A DNA stretch of 64,000 bases from Proteus appendicitidis (GTDB taxonomy: Bacteria > Pseudomonadota > Gammaproteobacteria > Enterobacterales > Enterobacteriaceae), in assembly GCF_030271835.1 (NCBI RefSeq), contig NZ_CP127389.1, positions 930,001 to 994,000 on the forward strand, written 5' to 3'. Positions 39,034 to 47,943 of the stretch are shown piece after piece (within the stretch, counting starts at the first letter, position 1; every line of letters starts with the position of its first letter). A program made the position numbers and the translations under genes. The notes under the pieces were generated by a model that was given only the letters and a program-made list of their open reading frames with translations, ran no database searches and was not told the origin of the DNA.

Positions 39034-39600
39034 TTAATTTATTGTATCCCAAATGTGAACAAAACGTTTTGAATTGCTTGCGGTGTAGATAACGGTATGT
39101 GAAATATTACGATGCCCTAAATAATCTTGAATTAAACGAGTATCTCTACCTAAATCAGCAAGTGCATAGCCACAGGCATGGCGTAACATATGAGGATGAG
39201 GAGTAATGGACACATTAGCTTTTTTACCTAAACGGCGAAGTAATCCATATACTTGCTGACGCGAAATAGCGCCGGTTTTTTGCGATAAAAACACCCATTC
39301 AGAATCCGCTTCTCTCCATGTTTCCCTTTTTTTCAACCAGTTAACTAACGCTTCATATTCCTCTTCTATAATCGGCTGTGTGGTTGATAAACCGCCTTTT
39401 AAGCGCCTGACATAGAGTATCCGACTTTCTAAATCAATATCGCTTAAGGTTAAATTACATAGCTCACTTACGCGAAATCCATGTAAAAAACACATTAAAA
39501 ACATACAGTAATCTCTTTCTGGATATCGTCCTTCCTTTGCTTGCTTCAAAATAGAATTAATCTCAAAACGTGTAAGAAACTTGCGCTGCTTCATTTTCAT
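39034..39600 (-). CDS. mrpI: fimbrial phase-variation tyrosine recombinase
   Basis: MrpI inverts the mrp promoter element. The 188-residue protein, the exact length of P. mirabilis MrpI, is a small FimB/FimE-type tyrosine recombinase. Catalytic residues visible: Arg43 (GFRVSEL), Lys68 (RRLKGG), His137 and Arg140 (HPHMLRHACG), His163 (YLGHRN) and nucleophile Tyr172 (TVIYTAS). The ATG at 39600 follows AAAAGG and gives this length; 16 upstream in-frame codons are unlikely to be used. It is transcribed away from mrpA of copy 2. Only one recombinase gene is found for three operons. Confidence 0.95.
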   Translation of the reverse strand: MKMKQRKFLTRFEINSILKQAKEGRYPERDYCMFLMCFLHGFRVSELCNLTLSDIDLESRILYVRRLKGGLSTTQPIIEEEYEALVNWLKKRETWREADSEWVFLSQKTGAISRQQVYGLLRRLGKKANVSITPHPHMLRHACGYALADLGRDTRLIQDYLGHRNISHTVIYTASNSKRFVHIWDTIN

Positions 39601-39820
39601 AACCTTTTCAATGAGATAACAAAGAACAAAAGTCAATTGATGCATCACTATAACAAGTAATATACATCAATAAAGAGTTGTATTTTTTTTATGCTTGTAC
39701 TTTTACTTGTTCATTTTAAACAAGTTTATTGAAAGTTTATTTATTTTCAGAAAATGAAAGTGATTGATTGGAAAAGCGAAAAATGAGCATGGACAGGAAT
39801 TTGGTTATCTTTAGAGAAAT

Positions 39821-39843
39821 AAACAGAATACACCAAATTGTTT
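39821..39843. repeat. left inverted repeat of the mrp invertible element
   Basis: 23 bases with core AATACACCAAATTGTTT. It matches the complement of 40096-40118 at 22 of 23 positions (one G/A difference). This is the MrpI recombination site. Confidence 0.93.
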
Positions 39844-40095
39844 ACTATTATTCTCTGGCTTTTCACTTAAGTCAAATTTAATGTCTATCACTTATTTTCA
39901 TTTATTTAACATATTGATATTTATCATTATTTTAAAAAGCGAACACGATTGGTTACTTTGTTTAAAATCCAGAAATAAATTTTTTTACTTTTTTCACAAA
40001 TTATAGTAATTGCACTTAGAATTATAAACTCTTTTTCCGATATTTAAAGTTTGATTATCTAAATGTGTTTAATTTCGAGATGAAAATTTTTAACA
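39844..40095. mobile_element. 252-bp invertible promoter element (assembled in OFF orientation)
   Basis: The segment between the two repeats is 252 bases, the published size of the P. mirabilis MR/P invertible element. Its promoter, at the left end, points left, away from mrpA; after inversion the -10 would end at 40092, about 180 bases before mrpA. The assembled sequence therefore shows phase OFF. The rest of the element is AT-rich. Confidence 0.92.
39847..39875 (-). promoter_or_regulatory. phase-variable mrp promoter (pointing away from mrpA)
   Basis: On the minus strand TTGACT (39875-39870) and AATAAT (39852-39847) are 17 bases apart, each one mismatch from consensus. The surrounding sequence (TTTGACTTAA...CAGAGAATAAT) is shared with the fixed promoters of copies 1 and 3, which supports its identification. 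Confidence 0.85.
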
Positions 40096-40118
40096 AAACA
40101 ATTTGGTGTATTTTGTTT
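40096..40118. repeat. right inverted repeat of the mrp invertible element
   Basis: 23 bases with core AAACAATTTGGTGTATT, the complement of the left repeat with one mismatch. It lies 154 bases before the mrpA start. Confidence 0.93.
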
Positions 40119-40271
40119 TGTTTTTAACGATATTTAATTTCGTTTTGGACGGGCACAGGTATACCAAAATTCAAAAACTCAATAAATGAGTCATTCAATT
40201 AGGAATAATCCAATCCTAATGAATTTATTATTTTTAATGTCTTCGTCCTTTATATTTTAGGAAACAAAAAG

Positions 40272-40799
40272 ATGAAATTAAATAAATTAGCGTTAGTTCT
40301 TGGCTTAGGTTTATCTGTTGCTGCGGGTTCTGCATTTGCTGCTGATCAAGGTCACGGTACAGTTAAATTTGTTGGTTCAATTATTGATGCACCTTGTTCT
40401 ATTCATCCTGATTCAGAAAATCAAACTGTTCCATTAGGTCAAATTTCGACTGCTTCATTAAAAGATGGTGGCCGTAGTAATTCTCGTGATTTTAAAATTA
40501 CTTTAGAGAATTGCACAACAGAAACTTATAAAACTGTTCAAACAACCTTCACTGGTTCAGAAGATGCAGACATCTTAGCCGGTTCTTTAGGTATTGAAGG
40601 TATCGCTAAAAATGCCGCTGTTGTTATCACCGATGCGGGTGGCAAACAAATCAAATTAGGCACACCAAGTGCTGCTCAAACATTACGTGATGGTAATAAC
40701 GATCTGAACTTTGCTGCTTATTTACAAGGTTCTTCTGCAGAAGCTGCCGTTCCAGGTGACTTCACTGCAATCGCAACTTTCGCGCTGACTTATCAGTAA
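40272..40799 (+). CDS. mrpA: MR/P major fimbrial subunit (mrp copy 2)
   Basis: A 175-residue major pilin: signal peptide ending GSAFA near residue 23, the segment GTVKFVGSIIDAPCSIHPDS, the second cysteine in LENCTTETYK, and the donor strand ending ATFALTYQ. This copy is under the phase switch and next to mrpI, so it is the counterpart of the classical mrpA. AGGAAA lies upstream of the ATG. The position GTVKF differs from GTVEF in copies 1 and 3, one of several surface-exposed-looking differences. Confidence 0.95.
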   Translation: MKLNKLALVLGLGLSVAAGSAFAADQGHGTVKFVGSIIDAPCSIHPDSENQTVPLGQISTASLKDGGRSNSRDFKITLENCTTETYKTVQTTFTGSEDADILAGSLGIEGIAKNAAVVITDAGGKQIKLGTPSAAQTLRDGNNDLNFAAYLQGSSAEAAVPGDFTAIATFALTYQ

Positions 40800-40807
40800 G
40801 AAAAAAT

Positions 40808-40835
40808 AAGCACTGTACAAGGATGTACAGCGCTT
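40808..40835 (+). terminator. hairpin after mrpA copy 2
   Basis: AAGCACTGTACA and TGTACAGCGCTT pair with one mismatch around loop AGGA, followed by a T-rich stretch. It probably reduces transcription into mrpB and beyond. Confidence 0.75.
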
Positions 40836-40882
40836 TATTTCCTGTGTCTATTTTTAACGATTTTTTTCTTACGGAGAAAAAT

Positions 40883-41443
40883 ATGAATCGCAAGATGACA
40901 CCACTATGGCTATGCCTTATTGCCAGCTTACTGATAACAACAGCAGAAGCGAGTGATGTAAAACAAGATAAAAACATGCATCAGCGATTTGGGGTACTTA
41001 ATCTTTCAGGCTCTATTTTAGAACCCTCTTGCACGATTGCAGCAGGAAGTGGTGAACAAGTTATTCCACTAACAACGGTTTCGATTCCAATGTTGGTGAC
41101 TGAAGGGCAAGGACCTATTGAGTATTTTTCTATCAGATTAACGGAATGTACGCTAATTGAACAAAAAGGTCAGGAAGCGGACAACCCTCGTTTTATTGCA
41201 ACGTTTGAAGGTCCCTCTAACGATAATGGCAATTTTGCACTTTCTGGTGAAGCGAGAGGTGCGTCATTAGCAATAGCGGATCGTTATGGAAGGCGAGCTA
41301 TTCCGGGTAAGCCATTACCCCCAGTTAGTATTGACTCCAAATCAATGGCGTTACTTTATCAAGCGCGATTAGTCAAAAATAACGAAATACCAAAAGCTGG
41401 AAATTACCGAACAACGCTGCGATTTAAGCTGGAATACTATTAA
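40883..41443 (+). CDS. mrpB: MrpB fimbrial assembly terminator/anchor subunit (mrp copy 2)
   Basis: A 186-residue pilin-like protein with signal peptide ending TAEA near residue 22 and a charged N-terminus SDVKQDKNMHQRFG. The pilin domain starts LNLSGSILEPSCTIAAGSGEQ, the second cysteine is in RLTECTLIEQ, and the end is LRFKLEYY. MrpB is reported to end fimbrial growth at the base (terminator subunit). ACGGAG lies 6 bases before the ATG at 40883, which gives the same N-terminus as in copy 3. Confidence 0.9.
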   Translation: MNRKMTPLWLCLIASLLITTAEASDVKQDKNMHQRFGVLNLSGSILEPSCTIAAGSGEQVIPLTTVSIPMLVTEGQGPIEYFSIRLTECTLIEQKGQEADNPRFIATFEGPSNDNGNFALSGEARGASLAIADRYGRRAIPGKPLPPVSIDSKSMALLYQARLVKNNEIPKAGNYRTTLRFKLEYY

Positions 41444-41464
41444 ATGGATCGGGTTGGATAACTT

Positions 41465-44080
41465 ATGGTTAGAACATTCAAAACTGTTGGTTTAGGGACG
41501 GAAAAAAAGAAAAAACAACATACTATTCGGCCTGTTGCTGTACTGATCTATTTAATTCTTACTGGCGCTTCCAGTATTTCAAGTTCAGCTTTAGCAAATA
41601 GTGATATTGAATTTAATGCCGATATCTTAGATCTAAAAGATAAGCAAAATATCGACTTATCAGATTTCTCTCGCGCTGGGTATATTATGCCCGGCCGATA
41701 TGAGTTTGTTGTTCGCGTAAATAATAATGAACTCCCTGAACTCTACAACATTAGCTATGTTGTACCAGCCAATGATCCTAAAGGTAGCGAAGCTTGCTTA
41801 CCGCCAGAGTTGATCCATCAAATAGGGTTAAAACCTGAATGGGCTGAAAAAGTGAAATATCAAGATAACGGAAGTTGTCTTGATATCTCTTCTATTCCCG
41901 GCATGACGGTAAATGCAAGTCTGGGAAACGGCAATCTTATTCTTACTATTCCTCAAGCATATCTTGAATATTCAGCACCAAACTGGGATCCACCTTCTCG
42001 TTGGGATCACGGTATTTCAGGTGTGCTTTTTGACTATAACGTCAATGCTAACGTGACTGATCCCGCGAAAGGAAAACAGCGCCAACAAGTGACAGGCTTA
42101 GGAACCGTGGGTGCAAACCTTGGTGTTTGGCGTTTCCGTGCCGATTGGCAAGCAAGTTATCAGCATACAACCGGTCTTCCTGATAGTACTGAAAATAGTT
42201 GGAAATGGAACCAGCTTTATCTTTATAGAGCTATCACGCAGTTAGGCGCTCGCCTTGTGATGGGGGAGACTTATTCGCGTTCTGACATTTTCGATAACTT
42301 CCGTTTTACTGGGATTAACTTGTCTACGGATGACAATATGCTGCCACCTAACTTAAGGGGATATGCTCCTGAAGTAACGGGTGTAGCAAAAACGAATGCC
42401 AAAGTGACGATTAGCCAGCAAGGTCGTGTGATCTATGAAACTCAGGTTGCTCCGGGGCCGTTTCGTATTCAAGACATCAATGATGCAGTGAGTGGCAAAT
42501 TAGATGTACGTGTTGAAGAGCAAGATGGATCTGTTCAAGAATTTCAAATGGATACGGCAAGTATTCCTTATTTAACACGCCCTGGCCGAGTGCAATATAA
42601 ATTATCTGCGGGTAAGCCGTCGGATATGAACCGTAATACAGAAGGTCCTATTTTTGGTATGGGTGAATTCTCATGGGGGATCAGTAACGGTTGGTCACTT
42701 TATGGTGGTTCATTAGTATCGGGCGATTATAACTCAGTTTCTGCGGGTATTGGTCGTGACCTAATGGCACTGGGGGCTATCTCTTTTGATGCGACACATT
42801 CTTGGGCAAAAATTCCAAGTGATGACAAGCGTTATCACGGTGGCTCCTATCGAGTCAGTTACTCAAAACGTTTTGAACAAATAAATAGCCAAGTAACATT
42901 TGCAGGCTATCGATTCTCTGAACGTGACTTTATGAGTATGAACCAATACTTAGATCGCCGTTATCGTGGTGGTGAAGAAGATAACAATAAAGAGCTTTAT
43001 ACCATTATGTTTAGTAAGCAGTTCCCTGAATGGGGATTGAGTGCTTACTTAAACTATAGTCATCAGACTTATTGGAATAAGCCTAATAATGATAACTATA
43101 ACTTGTCATTAGCCAAAACGATGGATATTGGTAGCTTTAAAAATATCAATCTCAGTCTGTCGGCGTTTCGCAATAAATTCAATGGCACCAATGATAATGG
43201 CGTTTATATGAATGTCAGTATGCCTTGGAGCGATCGCGCAACTATCAGCTATAACACGGTGATTAATAAACACGGTAATTCACATAATGTCAGTTATTAC
43301 GATCGTATTGATGACAATAGTAGCTATCGTGTTGGTGCGGGTTTAAGCAGTAACGGTAAACCATCCGCCGATGCCTATCTCATGCATTACGCTGATGCTG
43401 CATTGGTCACGGCTAGTGCAAGCCATATTAATGGTGAATACACATCAGCCACATTATCACTACAAGGTGGGGCAACATTAACACCAAAAGGTGGTGCATT
43501 ACACCGTACAAGCCGTACGGGGAGTACTCGTTTACTTGTTGATACCGATGGCATTTCAGATGTGCCAGTGAAAAGTATCGGCGCTATTACGCGTACTAAT
43601 GCTTTTGGTAAAGCCGTGCTGCCTGATATCAATGATTATTACCGCAGTAGTGCCAGCATCGACCTTGATCAGATGCCAGATAACGCTGAAGCATTACGCT
43701 CAATTCAACAGCTAACCCTAACAGAAGGCGCAATAGGCTACCGCCACTTTGATGTGGTATCGGGACAAAAAGCCATGGCTGTCATTCGCTTACAAGATGG
43801 AACTTATCCACCGTTTGGTGCCAGTGTCACTACCGAGAAAGGGCGTGAGCTAGGTATTGTCAATGATGGAGGGAATGTCTATCTGACGGGGATTAACAGT
43901 GATGATGTATTGAGTGTTCGTTGGAATGGTCAAGAGCAGTGCAAAGTCCGTATTCCAACATTAGTTGAAGGATTATTTATGTCTTCATTACTACTGACTT
44001 GTGGTGATGGTACAGCAACACCTTCAACAATCAATCAAAGAACAGAACCCTTACCTAAACCTCAATTGATCACGCAATAA
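41465..44080 (+). CDS. mrpC: outer-membrane fimbrial usher (mrp copy 2)
   Basis: An 871-residue usher. Domains as in copy 1: signal/N-terminal domain with IEFNADILDLKDKQNIDLSDFSRAGYI, a barrel, and the C-terminal region with GAIGYRHFDVVSGQKAMAVIRLQDGTYPPFGASV and paired cysteines (EQCKVRI...LTCGDG). The barrel shows the conserved RVQYKLSAGKPS and GMGEFSWGISNGWSLYGG segments. The gene begins 21 bases after mrpB and the chaperone gene follows after 55 bases. The three ushers are alike almost throughout and provide long homologous tracts for recombination. Confidence 0.95.
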   Translation: MVRTFKTVGLGTEKKKKQHTIRPVAVLIYLILTGASSISSSALANSDIEFNADILDLKDKQNIDLSDFSRAGYIMPGRYEFVVRVNNNELPELYNISYVVPANDPKGSEACLPPELIHQIGLKPEWAEKVKYQDNGSCLDISSIPGMTVNASLGNGNLILTIPQAYLEYSAPNWDPPSRWDHGISGVLFDYNVNANVTDPAKGKQRQQVTGLGTVGANLGVWRFRADWQASYQHTTGLPDSTENSWKWNQLYLYRAITQLGARLVMGETYSRSDIFDNFRFTGINLSTDDNMLPPNLRGYAPEVTGVAKTNAKVTISQQGRVIYETQVAPGPFRIQDINDAVSGKLDVRVEEQDGSVQEFQMDTASIPYLTRPGRVQYKLSAGKPSDMNRNTEGPIFGMGEFSWGISNGWSLYGGSLVSGDYNSVSAGIGRDLMALGAISFDATHSWAKIPSDDKRYHGGSYRVSYSKRFEQINSQVTFAGYRFSERDFMSMNQYLDRRYRGGEEDNNKELYTIMFSKQFPEWGLSAYLNYSHQTYWNKPNNDNYNLSLAKTMDIGSFKNINLSLSAFRNKFNGTNDNGVYMNVSMPWSDRATISYNTVINKHGNSHNVSYYDRIDDNSSYRVGAGLSSNGKPSADAYLMHYADAALVTASASHINGEYTSATLSLQGGATLTPKGGALHRTSRTGSTRLLVDTDGISDVPVKSIGAITRTNAFGKAVLPDINDYYRSSASIDLDQMPDNAEALRSIQQLTLTEGAIGYRHFDVVSGQKAMAVIRLQDGTYPPFGASVTTEKGRELGIVNDGGNVYLTGINSDDVLSVRWNGQEQCKVRIPTLVEGLFMSSLLLTCGDGTATPSTINQRTEPLPKPQLITQ

Positions 44081-44135
44081 GGTTAGGAAAGAAGGGAAAG
44101 ATAAAAATAATTTCAGACAAAAAGAGTAATTTAAA

Positions 44136-44894
44136 ATGATGTTATCAAAGCGCTTATTCATTGTAACAACCACTTTATTGACTGGAATGGTCTTTACTAG
44201 TCAAGCTCTTGCTGCGATTGCTTTAGATAGAACGCGTGTCATTTTTAATGGTGCAGATAAATCTATTAGCTTAAATGTCAGTAATCAAAATAAAGAACTG
44301 CCTTACTTGGCTCAGGGCTGGATGGAAAATGAAAATGGAGAACGTATTGACAGCCCATTATTAGTTTTACCGCCTATTCAGCGTATTGAGCCGGGCGATA
44401 AAAGCCAAGTAAAAGTGCAGTCATTACCTGACATTGCCAAATTACCTCAAGATAGAGAAAGCGTTTTCTATTTTAACTTGCGCGAAATTCCACCTCGTAG
44501 TGATAAACCCAACGTGTTGCAAATTGCATTGCAAACACGAATTAAGTTGTTTTATCGCCCAGCATCGATTTATGCCACACAAACGGATCTCACCCATCCT
44601 TGGCAGGAAAAAATCACCTTAATAAAGAAAGGCGATCGCTATGAAGTGAATAACCCAACACCTTATTACGTGACATTAGTGGATGGGTTAACAGGATTAC
44701 AAGGAAAAAGCCTTGATGGTTTTGAACCAATCATGATTGCCCCTAAAAGCACAGGAACGATAAATCTGCATACTTCTGCGTTTGGCGCATCGCCTGTACT
44801 CAGTTACATCAATGATTACGGTGGACGACCACAAATGAAATTCACCTGTACTGGCAATGAATGCAAAGTTACAGAAACATCAGCAGGAAACTAA
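44136..44894 (+). CDS. mrpD: periplasmic fimbrial chaperone (mrp copy 2)
   Basis: A 252-residue PapD-type chaperone with signal peptide ending SQALAA, the two Ig-like domains, NLREIPPRSDKPNVLQIALQTRIKLFYRP as subunit-binding edge, and a C-terminal cysteine pair CTGNEC. Equal in length to the copy 1 and copy 3 chaperones, so all three may be interchangeable between the fimbriae. Confidence 0.95.
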   Translation: MMLSKRLFIVTTTLLTGMVFTSQALAAIALDRTRVIFNGADKSISLNVSNQNKELPYLAQGWMENENGERIDSPLLVLPPIQRIEPGDKSQVKVQSLPDIAKLPQDRESVFYFNLREIPPRSDKPNVLQIALQTRIKLFYRPASIYATQTDLTHPWQEKITLIKKGDRYEVNNPTPYYVTLVDGLTGLQGKSLDGFEPIMIAPKSTGTINLHTSAFGASPVLSYINDYGGRPQMKFTCTGNECKVTETSAGN

Positions 44895-44907
44895 ATAGGT
44901 CTATTTT

Positions 44908-45453
44908 ATGAAAATGGAACAGCGGTTTAGCCCAAGCAAAGCAGTGTTGATTCTTATTTTGGCAACGTTTACTGGAGGCCTAAGTTTTACTGCTGTTGCG
45001 AATTTACCCGCTAGAGCGGTGAAAGATGTTATTCCGGGAATTGTTTATATCAATATTTCAGGGAATGTCATTGCGCCACCGCCTTGCTTAATTAATGACG
45101 GCAAAATGATCGAAGTTAATTTTGGTGAGGTAATGAGTACTCGTATTGATGGGGTTCGTTATAAAGAGCCTGTTCACTACACCGCGACTTGCCAAAAAAT
45201 GCCAACTAATGCCATGAAAGTTTATGTTACGGGGAGCGCAACGGGGTTCGATTCAAATGCGCTACAAACCAATATTACGGGATTAGGGGTGCGTATTCTG
45301 TATCAGGGAAACTTATTAGATTTAGGTAAAGCGGTAAATTTTACCTATCCCAACTTACCTGAATTAGAAGCTATTCCTGTTCGTGATCAGAATGAAAGCT
45401 TAGTGGGTGGTGATTTTGTCGCAAGTGGCACACTGCATGTGGATTATCAGTAA
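44908..45453 (+). CDS. mrpE: minor fimbrial subunit, MrpE-type (mrp copy 2)
   Basis: A 181-residue minor pilin; hydrophobic signal (about residues 10-30), linker ARAVKDVIPGIVYINISG, PPPCLINDGKMIEVNFGEVMST, second cysteine in TATCQKMP, final strand GTLHVDYQ. It starts 13 bases behind mrpD. The linker is shorter than in copy 1. Confidence 0.9.
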   Translation: MKMEQRFSPSKAVLILILATFTGGLSFTAVANLPARAVKDVIPGIVYINISGNVIAPPPCLINDGKMIEVNFGEVMSTRIDGVRYKEPVHYTATCQKMPTNAMKVYVTGSATGFDSNALQTNITGLGVRILYQGNLLDLGKAVNFTYPNLPELEAIPVRDQNESLVGGDFVASGTLHVDYQ

Positions 45454-45464
45454 GAGGTCAGAAG

Positions 45465-45950
45465 ATGAATAAATTAAAGTACCTATGTCTGATCGCATTA
45501 CTGAATTCTTATTCTGTCATGAGTGCAGACGCACCTAATATGAAATTATATGGCACCTTATTAGTGCCACCCCCTTGTGTTATTAGTAACAACGAACTCA
45601 TTGATGTCTATTTTGGGCACAACGTAGGTATTCATAAAGTAGATGGCATTAACTATACCGAATCGGTGAATTATCGATTGGTCTGTGATCCAAATTTAAA
45701 AGGTTGGGATTTAGGACTTTCTATTATTGGTCCTAAAACACAGTTTGATGAAGCTGCGCTACAAACCAATATTCCAGATTTAGGCATTCATCTTACGCAA
45801 GATGGTAAGCCTTTTAAATTAAACGAGCGTATTGCGATATCACCCGATAGCCCTCCCGTGATCCAAGCGGTGCCCGTTAAAAGACCCGGTAGCACTTTGC
45901 CTGAAGGTGCATTTGAAGTGTCGGCAACACTGCTTGCCGAATACCAATAG
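45465..45950 (+). CDS. mrpF: minor fimbrial subunit, MrpF-type (mrp copy 2)
   Basis: A 161-residue minor pilin with signal peptide ending VMSA near residue 20, mature start DAPNMKLYGTLLVPPPCVISNNE, second cysteine in LVCDPNLKGW and final strand ATLLAEYQ. AGAGG precedes the ATG. It closely resembles MrpF of copy 3, including the CDPN.KGWDLGLSIIGPK segment that differs from copy 1. Confidence 0.9.
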   Translation: MNKLKYLCLIALLNSYSVMSADAPNMKLYGTLLVPPPCVISNNELIDVYFGHNVGIHKVDGINYTESVNYRLVCDPNLKGWDLGLSIIGPKTQFDEAALQTNIPDLGIHLTQDGKPFKLNERIAISPDSPPVIQAVPVKRPGSTLPEGAFEVSATLLAEYQ

Positions 45951-45960
45951 GAGCGTATTG

Positions 45961-46509
45961 ATGAATATAAAAAGATTATCGATCCCGTTCGTATTGGGTC
46001 TTGCCATATTTACGGGAGCCACACCAGTCGCTTTATCAGCACCAGACAATATGCGTTTTCACGGCATATTAGTTGACGAGCCTTGCACCATAAAGCCCGG
46101 TGACGAAACCGTTGAGTTAGATTTTGGCAATATACCGGACAAAAACCTTTATGCGTATCAAAGAACACCAAGCAAGTTGTTTCAAATACGCTTGTCCGAA
46201 TGTGATTTAACGATTGGTAAAAGCGTCAAGATCACCTTTAAAGGGGATGAAAATCAAGCCATGGCAGGACAAGGTTTTTTAGCGATTAGCCCAAGCAGTC
46301 AAGCGGCGGGTATTGCTGTTGGACTGGAATCTGAAAATGGAAATGCACTACCTGTTAATAAAGAAACAGACAAAATGTCATTAAATGCGGATGACACGAT
46401 TTTAAATTTTTATGCCTTTATTCAAGGGGAGCCGGATGCGATTGCGAACCAATCCATTAAACGCGGTCCATTTAGTGCAATCGCCACATTCCATTTGAAT
46501 TATGACTAA
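45961..46509 (+). CDS. mrpG: minor fimbrial subunit, MrpG-type (mrp copy 2)
   Basis: A 182-residue minor pilin with signal peptide ending ALSA, mature segment PDNMRFHGILVDEPCTIKPGDETVELDFGNIPDK, second cysteine LSECDLTI and end AIATFHLNYD. GGAG lies 9 bases before the ATG at 45961. Compared with copies 1 and 3 the segment after NIPDK (NLYAYQRTPSKLFQI) is divergent. Confidence 0.9.
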   Translation: MNIKRLSIPFVLGLAIFTGATPVALSAPDNMRFHGILVDEPCTIKPGDETVELDFGNIPDKNLYAYQRTPSKLFQIRLSECDLTIGKSVKITFKGDENQAMAGQGFLAISPSSQAAGIAVGLESENGNALPVNKETDKMSLNADDTILNFYAFIQGEPDAIANQSIKRGPFSAIATFHLNYD

Positions 46510-46530
46510 TTATTAGGGTTGAGGTTTTAT

Positions 46531-47358
46531 ATGTCCATATTAAAGCGACTTCCGGCTTTATGTATTGCAATAGGTTTGTTGTTTTCAGCACCGGCAATGG
46601 CATCTATCTTTTCTTATATTACTGAATCGACAGGAACACCCTCAAATGCGACCTATACCTATGTTATTCAGCGTTGGGACCCTGAAACAACAGGAACATT
46701 AAACCCTTGTTATGGATGGTCTACTTGCTATGCAACGATTAACCATAAACATGATCTTGATGGGTCTGGTGGATCAGCGAAGCAAATTATTACAAGAATT
46801 GAGAAGTTGCGTACTTTGGCTGAAGTTCGAGAGGAAGTTTTAAGAAATATATCCTTTCCACTTGAAGGAAAAACAAATCACGTAGGACCTGCTTTAAATT
46901 CTAATCAGGAATGTGTGGGATTATTTTATCAACCAAATTCAAGTGGAATATCGCCAAGTGGGCGTTTATTACCAGGTTCATTATGTGGTATAGCGCCACC
47001 CCCTGTTGGAGCCTGCAAAATAACGGAAGGCGCAGTAAACCTTAATTATGGTGATATTGATGAATATAGCTTAGAAGGTGCTCAGCGTTATCAGAATATC
47101 AATGTTACTTGTAATTTAGCGATGAAAGTCATGGTTATTGCATCAGGTTCAGATAGCGGAAGAGTGCCTTTACGTTCAGACAACAGCTTATATGCTGATT
47201 TATTTCTTGATGATAATCCAGGTGAGACCGGCAGCATAATTAATGTTCCTGCTGGCGGCTCAATGCCTGTAAAAGTAAGTTCTACTTTACATACAAATGG
47301 TCGCGTTGCACCGGGCTATTTCTCTGGTTCAGGATCAATTATTTTAACGATGCCTTAA
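46531..47358 (+). CDS. mrpH: MrpH tip adhesin (mrp copy 2)
   Basis: A 275-residue two-domain adhesin. With the start at 46531 the zinc-binding residues fall at His72, His74 (ATINHKH) and His117 (KTNHVG), the same numbers reported for P. mirabilis MrpH, which binds zinc in its receptor-binding domain. Signal peptide ends PAMA near residue 24, mature start SIFSYITES. Linker GSLCGIAPPP, pilin domain with CKI...VTCN cysteines and final strand SGSGSIILTMP. An in-frame codon four residues upstream is not preferred because GAGG lies 8 bases before this ATG. Confidence 0.94.
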   Translation: MSILKRLPALCIAIGLLFSAPAMASIFSYITESTGTPSNATYTYVIQRWDPETTGTLNPCYGWSTCYATINHKHDLDGSGGSAKQIITRIEKLRTLAEVREEVLRNISFPLEGKTNHVGPALNSNQECVGLFYQPNSSGISPSGRLLPGSLCGIAPPPVGACKITEGAVNLNYGDIDEYSLEGAQRYQNINVTCNLAMKVMVIASGSDSGRVPLRSDNSLYADLFLDDNPGETGSIINVPAGGSMPVKVSSTLHTNGRVAPGYFSGSGSIILTMP

Positions 47359-47379
47359 TCATGATAATGGGTGAATATT

Positions 47380-47700
47380 ATGATGAATTACGATTTTACA
47401 GATATTGATGTTAATGCGTTGGTTGGAAAACGAATTCAGAAAAAGCGTAAAGAATTAGGTTATACCGGTATGCAAATCGCTGAAAAAATTGGTGTAAGCC
47501 AACAGCAATTTTCTCGATATGAGCGCGGGATGAACAAGATAGATTTAAGTTACCTTGTTCTATTAGCCAACTATCTAAATACACCTATTTATTGGTTTTT
47601 TGAAGACTGTTTTATATCAAAATTGTCATCAGAAAATCAATGTACCGATAAACGAAGTAGCATCATTGCTGAAACGATGCCTGATGTTTTTTTATACTAA
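47380..47700 (+). CDS. mrpJ: MrpJ HTH regulator (mrp copy 2)
   Basis: A 106-residue XRE-type regulator with HTH core VGKRIQKKRKELGYTGMQIAEKIGVSQQQFSRYERGMNKIDLSYLVLLANYLNTPIYWFFEDCF. Its operon includes the phase switch, so its production, and hence repression of motility, would follow the switch. Two adjacent ATGs (47380, 47383) are possible starts. A terminator lies 78 bases downstream. Confidence 0.94.
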   Translation: MMNYDFTDIDVNALVGKRIQKKRKELGYTGMQIAEKIGVSQQQFSRYERGMNKIDLSYLVLLANYLNTPIYWFFEDCFISKLSSENQCTDKRSSIIAETMPDVFLY

Positions 47701-47777
47701 TGCATATCGCTAAAGGATACTCAAACTTGGTGTTTTAGAGCGTATGCTTTTTCTTTGATTGATTACCAAATTGGTAA

Positions 47778-47802
47778 GGCAGGGAAACCCTGCCATTTTT
47801 TT
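47778..47802 (+). terminator. terminator of mrp copy 2
   Basis: GGCAGGG and CCCTGCC form a 7-bp GC-rich stem with loop AAA, followed by ATTTTTTT. Confidence 0.85.
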
Positions 47803-47943
47803 ATGCTAAAAAAACTAAGTTCTGTTAGCCAAACTCAAGTTATTGACATGGTGAATGGCAAAAAGGAAGGTATGGATAATCAATTTTTACTCTTTTATAT
47901 AGAGAAGAAAATGGGTCATAAATATAAAATTGTCATTTTATGA
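47803..47943 (+). pseudogene. fragment resembling the C-terminal end of an XRE/HigA-type HTH protein
   Basis: A 46-codon frame from an ATG inside the terminator T-run. The sequence SQTQVIDMVNGKKEG...LLFYIEKKMGHKYKIVI has the pattern of HigA-2-type antitoxins (SQT.V..L.NGK, then L...LGH.V.I.V). There is no promoter or ribosome site and the N-terminal half is missing, so it is probably a remnant of a toxin-antitoxin or regulator gene. The family match is by eye. Confidence 0.3.

Larger units (their letters stand above)
39601..40271. other. mrpI-mrpA regulatory region of copy 2
   Basis: 671 bases containing the phase-switch element (39821-40118) and a 150-base leader before mrpA. The leader shares short blocks with copy 3 (GAGTCATTCA; ATATTTT.AGGAAACA before mrpA). 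Confidence 0.8.
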
